Assembly (NCBI RefSeq): GCF_000025985.1
Contig: NC_003228.3
Coordinates: 3,410,001-3,474,000 of the forward strand
Length of the DNA stretch: 64,000 nucleotides
Origin: Bacteroides fragilis NCTC 9343
GTDB lineage: Bacteria; Bacteroidota; Bacteroidia; Bacteroidales; Bacteroidaceae
Reading direction: 5' to 3'
In this document: positions 58,496 through 64,000 of the stretch, in pieces
How the letters are laid out: the number at the start of each line of letters is the position of its first letter
Position numbering within the stretch: the stretch's first letter is position 1
The notes under the pieces: generated by a model
Databases searched by the model: none
What the model was told of the DNA's origin: nothing
What the model saw: only the letters and a program-made list of their open reading frames with translations
Translations under genes and position numbers: made by a program

Positions 58496-61400
58496 TCAAC
58501 GCTTACCAACCCTCTTCTTCAACACGAATACCGGGAGGAAGAAAAAGATTCCGATGATAGACATCACCAATCCTCCGATAGTTCCTGCCGCTAATGGGAA
58601 CCAGAATGCCTCCTTATCCGTACCGACCATAAAGGGAATAAAACCAAGGATGGTGGAAACCACCGTCAGGAAGATAGGAAGGATTTTTGCATTCCAGGCT
58701 TTGGTATAAGCTCTCAAAGCCGACATTCGTGGATGACGCCTCCGGATGGCATTGTATTCGTTGAGGATATAGATACTGGCGTTCACCGTAATACCACATA
58801 GCAAAACGAACGAAGCAAAGCCACCTTGGTCAAAGTTCAGCTTAAACCAATAGAACGTCAGGAATACCCCGATATACGACACGGGAATGATAAATATGAT
58901 GGCCAAAGGCTGCTTCAAAGAGTTGAACAGAATACTGGTAGTAAAGAAGATAATGGCAATCACTACCAGCAAAAGCAAGTATTGCTTGTTATCCTTTTTT
59001 CCCCAACCCCAGCTCTCTCTCTCCGACTGAGCCGTATACCCCATCGGCAACTCTTTATTGAATTCTTCCAGATCCCGCTTCAGGATTTTGTTTCCCTGCT
59101 CGCCCGAACCGATATATTCGTATTGCAGGCATAGCCTGTACTGCTGGTTCTCCTTGGCAACCTGTTGGGGCATCTGCCCTTTTTCCATAGTGGCCAGTTC
59201 AGACAGCTTATACTGTTTATCGTCTGTTCCATACGGAAAATATTGCATGGCCCAGATATCATATTCCTGAGACTGCTTGGAAGAAAGCTTTATCTTTTCC
59301 GAACCATTTTCCGCCACTACCGAGCCGATCTCCATATTCTTACCATATATCGGCCGGATGGTGGAGAACAGAATATTGGCATTGATATTCTCCTGCGCCA
59401 TACGTTCACGGTTCAGATTAAAATAGAACTCCTGATAATCGTCTTTCCAATAAGAGAAATACGAATTGATGATGACTTCCTTGATCCGTCGGTGGGTCAG
59501 CAACTTGGCTTTCAACTTTTCAGCCCATTCGTACAGTTCATCATAATTGTATCCGTACATCTTCACCTGAAACGAACCGGCTCCCTCACGAACATCATTA
59601 CTGAACCCCTGATCCTGCAAGCCGTATACACCCCAGCTACCTCCACCCAGTTGCAGGGCCTTACTGATAATGTTGGCTTTCAGTGTATAGGGGAAACCGC
59701 TATTCTGATGCTCTTTGGTAAAATAGATATTGATATTACCCCGACGGGCATTGTATACCGAGGTCTGGAACTGCTTAATTTCTTTAAACTGGCTCAGATA
59801 GATTTCCATCTTCTTGATCAGTTCGTTCATCTGCTCCAACGTACTGCCGTTCGGAAGATTGGCATATACATACAACACGACTTCTTCGTTCCGGGTAAAA
59901 TAGCTGCCGTTGTATACCTTCTGGATAAACAGGCGCAAACTACCTCCCAATGCTTTGTCGACTATCGGCTTGATCTTCTCTTTGTAAGTGGACGATCCCA
60001 AGGTTTTGTTGTACCACTCCGTGGCACGTCCTTCACCCTCCACTTTATCCGGAAGCATAAACACCGGAAGTCCGAACAATAGTATCAACAAGATGCAGAC
60101 AGCCACACGCCAACGACACAATTTACGTATCATCCAGCCATAGAAGCGGGTAAAGTAAACCGTTATTCTTCGCGGAAGAGAGGCCCGGAGAAGGAAGAAG
60201 CGGGATTGGGTCCGACGACGTTTCCTCTTTTTCAACCCGATCTTTTCGATCAGGGCAGGTACGAAGAACAGAGCGACAAACAAGGATACGGCGAGGTTGA
60301 TAATCACCACGGCTGCAAAGTCCTGCAAGTTCAACCGTATCTTCTCGTCAAGGAAGAAGATGATCACCAAAGCTCCCATTGTAGTCAGAGTAGCGGCCAG
60401 GATAGACATAAAGGCTTTCAGGTTACGCCGGTGCAGTATATGGTCGGTCATCACAATCGTATTGTCTATCACCAGATTGAGCGAAACCGTAATACCGGCC
60501 AGCGAATAGAGCTGCATCTCCAACCCAAAAAGATAATAGAAAATGACTGCTACCGCAATATTGATGCTCAGGCTGACTACAATCAAGAATAGGTAACGCG
60601 GATTCAGAGTGATAATCAGCACAAAGAACAGCAAGATCAGAACCGTAAGGCCGGTACGCAGATAAATCTTGTTCAATTCTTCGTGAATAAATTCCGTCGC
60701 ATCATAACTGGTGTGAATTTCATATCCGGCAGGCAACACCTTTTGTATGGCCTCCATCTCTTCTTTCACTTGTTTGCTCAATTGCAATTGATTGGCAGTT
60801 TCTTCTGCTGTTATCGACAGATAAATGGAGTTAAGTCCGTTGATGCGATAATAGCTTTGGGGGGCCTCTTCCATGTGGGACACAGTTACAAGCTCGTCCA
60901 GACTGATCAATTTACCTTCGGCACTCTTCACCCGGATACGGGATGCATCAAAACCCTCATCTTTTGTTTCAGGCATCAGCGCCAACCGGATCCACTCTTT
61001 ACCCCCTGTAGATGATTCGACATTATAGGTACCGAGGAACTCTTTCAGATAATAGCGGCTGACAGCCTGCTGGATATCACTCAAAGTAATTCCCAATCGT
61101 CTCAGTTGTTCGCTATCATACTCCAAGACCCACTCCATGGGAGTAGCTCCGCTCAGGTCTATCTTATAGATGCCCTGAATCTGTGCCAGTCTTGTTTTGA
61201 TATGCTCATCGGCATATTGCTGAATCAAGATAGGAGTAGAAGGAGCGTTGAGTGTAAACGACATAAAAGGGCGGGAAGCATTCTCGTCCGGGCGCTTCAT
61301 CCTGATATAAGGATAGCTCACTCCATCGGGAAGCTGCGGCCAGGTCTGCCGGATAATGGTAGAAGCCTCAAAACGTACCGCATCTATATCCGCATACTTA

Positions 61401-61699
61401 TCCAATTCAATGGTGATGCTTCCCGAACCATTATCGGAGGTAGAATAGATATTCTTTATGCCCTTGATACGTGCCAACATAGCCTCCAGTTTACTGGTAG
61501 CCTCTATTTCCACCACCCTCGACGAAGTACCGGGCATACTGAACTGCACCGTAAAACCGGGCAGGGTTCTCGAAGGGTTCAGCTTTACGGGAAGCAGGGG
61601 GATTAAGGCCAGACCGATCAACGCCACGCATATAAAGGCGACAATCAGCGTAAAAGAAGAGGCTTTCGTCTGCGTTTTTATTTTAGAAGGATTATCCAT
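58496..61699 (-). CDS. RND efflux permease (second type), last gene of RND-TolC-RND set
   Basis: 1067 residues from the ATG at 61699-61697 (MDNPSKIKTQTKASSFTLI); a GTG seven codons earlier is possible but overlaps the TolC gene. Two six-helix repeats with two periplasmic loops, as in AcrB, yet divergent: the TM4 region reads LNLVIDNTIVMTDHILHRR with one Asp and Asn in place of the usual Asp-Asp pair, and the later region is VLLCGITVNASIYILNEYNA with no Lys at the relay position. The proton relay may thus be altered. It pairs with the partial permease at 63216, separated by TolC, and the two may form a mixed trimer. Confidence 0.88.
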   Translation of the reverse strand: MDNPSKIKTQTKASSFTLIVAFICVALIGLALIPLLPVKLNPSRTLPGFTVQFSMPGTSSRVVEIEATSKLEAMLARIKGIKNIYSTSDNGSGSITIELDKYADIDAVRFEASTIIRQTWPQLPDGVSYPYIRMKRPDENASRPFMSFTLNAPSTPILIQQYADEHIKTRLAQIQGIYKIDLSGATPMEWVLEYDSEQLRRLGITLSDIQQAVSRYYLKEFLGTYNVESSTGGKEWIRLALMPETKDEGFDASRIRVKSAEGKLISLDELVTVSHMEEAPQSYYRINGLNSIYLSITAEETANQLQLSKQVKEEMEAIQKVLPAGYEIHTSYDATEFIHEELNKIYLRTGLTVLILLFFVLIITLNPRYLFLIVVSLSINIAVAVIFYYLFGLEMQLYSLAGITVSLNLVIDNTIVMTDHILHRRNLKAFMSILAATLTTMGALVIIFFLDEKIRLNLQDFAAVVIINLAVSLFVALFFVPALIEKIGLKKRKRRRTQSRFFLLRASLPRRITVYFTRFYGWMIRKLCRWRVAVCILLILLFGLPVFMLPDKVEGEGRATEWYNKTLGSSTYKEKIKPIVDKALGGSLRLFIQKVYNGSYFTRNEEVVLYVYANLPNGSTLEQMNELIKKMEIYLSQFKEIKQFQTSVYNARRGNINIYFTKEHQNSGFPYTLKANIISKALQLGGGSWGVYGLQDQGFSNDVREGAGSFQVKMYGYNYDELYEWAEKLKAKLLTHRRIKEVIINSYFSYWKDDYQEFYFNLNRERMAQENINANILFSTIRPIYGKNMEIGSVVAENGSEKIKLSSKQSQEYDIWAMQYFPYGTDDKQYKLSELATMEKGQMPQQVAKENQQYRLCLQYEYIGSGEQGNKILKRDLEEFNKELPMGYTAQSERESWGWGKKDNKQYLLLLVVIAIIFFTTSILFNSLKQPLAIIFIIPVSYIGVFLTFYWFKLNFDQGGFASFVLLCGITVNASIYILNEYNAIRRRHPRMSALRAYTKAWNAKILPIFLTVVSTILGFIPFMVGTDKEAFWFPLAAGTIGGLVMSIIGIFFFLPVFVLKKRVGKR

Positions 61700-61719
61700 C
61701 GTTTCAATGTTAGTTAGCA

Positions 61720-63213
61720 CTATCGCACCAATTGTCCTCCCGCATAGTCAAACTTGTCAGTCAGCGAGATTCCGGTAGCAAAGTCATGTAACGTCAGTTT
61801 ACGTATCTTATAATAGTTCAGCCAATAGTTTTGCAAGGCTGAAATGTAATTCTGTTGTGCCTCTTGCTGACGGTTCAGAGACAGCGTCAGACTGTTGATA
61901 TCTGCTTTCCCGATGATAAACCGCTGACGAGTCTCGTTATAGGCCAGGATAGAGAGGTCTAGTGCTTCTTCGGCACTGGTGATCATATTCTGTTGAATAT
62001 TGAAATCGTTCACAGTCATGATCACTTCTTCGTCCAAGCTGATTTCATCCTGGCGGGCAGAAGTTTTCACCACATTCAGGTTATTGCGGGCCATGTTATA
62101 TTTACCTTTCCTTACCCCCCAGTCAACCAACGGAATACTGACACTGACTGATACCAAATCCTGCTGCATGGGTTTGTGGTACACATCTCCAAAATTATCA
62201 GCCACCTGGTTGAAACCGATACAGGCATTCACGCTCGCATTGAAACGCGACTCTTTTTTCGTCTTGTCCACATTGCGTTCGGCTTCCAGTACGTTCTGCT
62301 TTAACCCCAGTAACTGAGGATTGTTTTCATGTGCCATCTGCAATGCCTTGTCCACCGGTATCACCAATTCCTGAGGCCGGACAGGCAAGTCGATATCGAT
62401 AACCGTATTCTTATCCAGGTTCAGGAACGAAACCAGTGAAAACATGGCGCGTTTCAGGGCACTAGCCTTGTTCTGCAACGTATTGCGTGCATTCACCACA
62501 TCCAACTTCAGTGTCAATAAGTCGGCTTTCGAGATGGCTGCTATCTTCTGGCGTTGCACTCCGATGCTATAAAGCGTATCCGAAGAAACCATATTCTCCT
62601 TGGCCAGGTTATACTCGGCCTGCGCCATAGCCAGGTTAAAGAAATACGTAGTGGCCTGCACGGATACGGCTTCCACATTATACACAAACTCTTTCTTTAC
62701 TTTTTCATATTTCAAGGGTTCAATCTTTCTCTCCCACTTGAACGAATTATATCCGACCAGGCTCTGTGAATATCCCAACCGGATAGGTACACTGGTAAAC
62801 TGCGTTGTCTTGTTCCCACCAAAACTACGCATATATCCCAATTGCGATTGCAGGTAGAAAGTACCGCCGGTCAAATCGAAGTTCTGCTGGATAGCCAGAT
62901 TACCCGATGCATAGAACGACTGTTGGCTACGATAAACATCCAAGTCCTTTTCCGAATCGTATCGCTTGGTGATATCCCGGTTATACTCGGCAGGAGTCAT
63001 ATTCAAAGTAAGGCTCGGCAGGCGATTGGCCTTGTAAGTCCGATACTCCCAGTAACCGGAAAGATACATATTCTGCGTACGGAATGCCTCCAGTGAACTG
63101 TCATTGGCCAATTGTATCGTCTTCTGCAAATCGAGTTTTATATGATCCTGAGCCTTCGCTACAGAAGCCCCAAACAGCAAGGCTGCTATTACTATATAAT
63201 ACCTTTTCTTCAT
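61720..63213 (-). CDS. TolC-family outer-membrane efflux protein
   Basis: 497 residues. Signal peptide cleaved near AKAQDH, not a lipoprotein, in contrast to the OMF at 11985. OEP-type helical repeats (about 30-230 and 290-490), including HENNPQLLGLKQNVLEAER and FIIGKADINSLTLSLNRQQEAQQNYISALQNYWLNYYKIRKLTL, the usual C-terminal helix. It lies between two RND permease genes on the same strand and is probably the shared exit duct. The adaptor protein must lie beyond the window edge, if present. Confidence 0.92.
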   Translation of the reverse strand: MKKRYYIVIAALLFGASVAKAQDHIKLDLQKTIQLANDSSLEAFRTQNMYLSGYWEYRTYKANRLPSLTLNMTPAEYNRDITKRYDSEKDLDVYRSQQSFYASGNLAIQQNFDLTGGTFYLQSQLGYMRSFGGNKTTQFTSVPIRLGYSQSLVGYNSFKWERKIEPLKYEKVKKEFVYNVEAVSVQATTYFFNLAMAQAEYNLAKENMVSSDTLYSIGVQRQKIAAISKADLLTLKLDVVNARNTLQNKASALKRAMFSLVSFLNLDKNTVIDIDLPVRPQELVIPVDKALQMAHENNPQLLGLKQNVLEAERNVDKTKKESRFNASVNACIGFNQVADNFGDVYHKPMQQDLVSVSVSIPLVDWGVRKGKYNMARNNLNVVKTSARQDEISLDEEVIMTVNDFNIQQNMITSAEEALDLSILAYNETRQRFIIGKADINSLTLSLNRQQEAQQNYISALQNYWLNYYKIRKLTLHDFATGISLTDKFDYAGGQLVR

Positions 63214-63215
63214 AT

Positions 63216-64000
63216 CTATCGTTTTTCTTTATTTCTATAAATAAACCAATACAACAAAGGGATGATGAACAAACTCACCAGGGTACCGATTGTCATAGTA
63301 CCTATCATGGCTATGGACAGCGGTTTCTGAAGTTCGGAACCAAGGTCGAACGAAAACAGCAACGGTACCATTGCAAAAATAGTGGTCAACGATGTCATGA
63401 TAATCGGTCGTAATCTTCTTCGTCCGGCTTCATGAATGGCCTCCAGTAATGGTACTCCCTCCTTACGCAATTCGTTGATGGCATCCAGCTTCAGGATGGA
63501 GTCATTGATCACGATACCGCAAGTCACAATCAATCCGATGGCCGACATCAGGTTCAATGTATGTCCGCACACCCAAAGCAATACCAATGCAAACGCCACG
63601 TCAATCGGTATTTCCATCAACACCAGCAAAGGCTGCATGAAACTCTCGAACTGAGCCGCCAAAATGAAATACATCAGCAAAAGGGAGATGAACAGAATGA
63701 CCACCAGTTCGTCCAGCATCTTCTGATTGGAAAAGAAGCTTCCAGAAAAGGCGATGTCCCAATCTCCTGTCTCGCTAGAGGTTTCTTTAACCTGGGTCAT
63801 CAACTTCTCCGCATTCTCCACTCCATAGAATTTATAAGGAATATACTCCCCATTTCTTCCGGCTGTAATACTCTTCAAATCTTCTGCGGGAGTTACTTTT
63901 ATCAGCTCCCGTAAGGGAATAAAGTTCACCTCTCCCGTCTTGCTGTCCGGTTGTGTCTGAATCAAGGTTTCCTGTAAAACCTGGTTAACCGTCTTTTCGT
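63216..64000 (-). CDS. RND efflux permease, C-terminal part (cut by window edge)
   Basis: The frame is open to base 64000, giving the last 260 residues or so. It covers the end of the second periplasmic loop and membrane helices 8-12: LFISLLLMYFILAAQFESFMQP, IGLIVTCGIVINDSILKLDAIN, GRRRLRPIIMTSLTTIFAMVPL and the final LFIIPLLYWFIYRNKEKR. In the relay helix the usual Lys-Asn of HAE1 pumps reads IND, so the family is HME- or CzcA-unlike but close to a Bacteroidetes RND group often paired in tandem. It ends 3 bases before the TolC start. The rest of the gene lies beyond the window. Confidence 0.88.
   Translation of the reverse strand, partial: EKTVNQVLQETLIQTQPDSKTGEVNFIPLRELIKVTPAEDLKSITAGRNGEYIPYKFYGVENAEKLMTQVKETSSETGDWDIAFSGSFFSNQKMLDELVVILFISLLLMYFILAAQFESFMQPLLVLMEIPIDVAFALVLLWVCGHTLNLMSAIGLIVTCGIVINDSILKLDAINELRKEGVPLLEAIHEAGRRRLRPIIMTSLTTIFAMVPLLFSFDLGSELQKPLSIAMIGTMTIGTLVSLFIIPLLYWFIYRNKEKR

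Overview
The window looks like a chromosome segment of a gut Bacteroides, probably of the B. fragilis group. The signs are a SusC/SusD pair with an ECF sigma factor and FecR anti-sigma factor, BACON and M60 domains, many lipoproteins, PPi-dependent phosphofructokinase, promoters with the Bacteroides -7 element TAnnTTTG, and no Shine-Dalgarno bias. Genus is inferred from gene content, not from a search. I saw no rRNA, tRNA, CRISPR array, insertion sequence or phage.

Layout. 1-379 is the start of a PPi-phosphofructokinase gene. 594-11966 is a glycoprotein-use locus on the minus strand (FecR, SusC, SusD, discoidin-like lipoprotein, M60 mucin-type peptidase) with a divergent ECF sigma gene. 11985-17795 is an RND efflux operon. 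18114-22179 holds a patatin/BamA-like protein, a small conserved protein, a PlsC-like acyltransferase and an omega-amidase-like nitrilase. 22317-29582 holds NagA, a NagB-like/PIG-L fusion, a tyrosine phosphatase and a large amidase/golvesin protein. 30689-33925 is a compact operon ending in a YgiQ-type radical SAM protein. 33950-39655 holds mfd, a polyprenol-phosphate mannosyltransferase-like gene and dihydroorotase. 39695-45113 holds a frameshifted four-helix-bundle gene, a stand-alone MetH activation domain and a family of small outer-membrane barrels with a lipoprotein. 46672-47772 is a second ECF sigma/putative anti-sigma pair. 47885-52541 is a metallophosphoesterase plus a heterodimeric ABC exporter. 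53154-57518 is sbcC/sbcD. 57607-64000 is a PlsC protein and an RND-TolC-RND efflux set cut by the window end.

The most important observation is at 10744-11217. The fecR gene that should sit upstream of susC is cut in two and its 5' part (79 codons, with the putative promoter) points the other way. The break lies exactly in a 16-bp perfect inverted repeat (core AGTTC-N5-GAACT). Inverting the 474-bp segment in silico rebuilds one in-frame FecR of 312 residues directly upstream of susC. The window therefore appears to show a phase-variable M60/SusCD locus in its OFF orientation; the recombinase must act in trans.

A second theme is structured intergenic DNA: two unrelated 22-bp-phased direct-repeat ladders that each end in an inverted copy and so make a terminator, a family of AACGAT-type hairpins, large 'CACCACAGATTACA' inverted repeats, and a near-perfect 44-bp palindrome. 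A third is enzyme divergence: the NagB-like domain has lost three of four catalytic residues, and a TusA-like protein has lost the usual CPxP cysteine.
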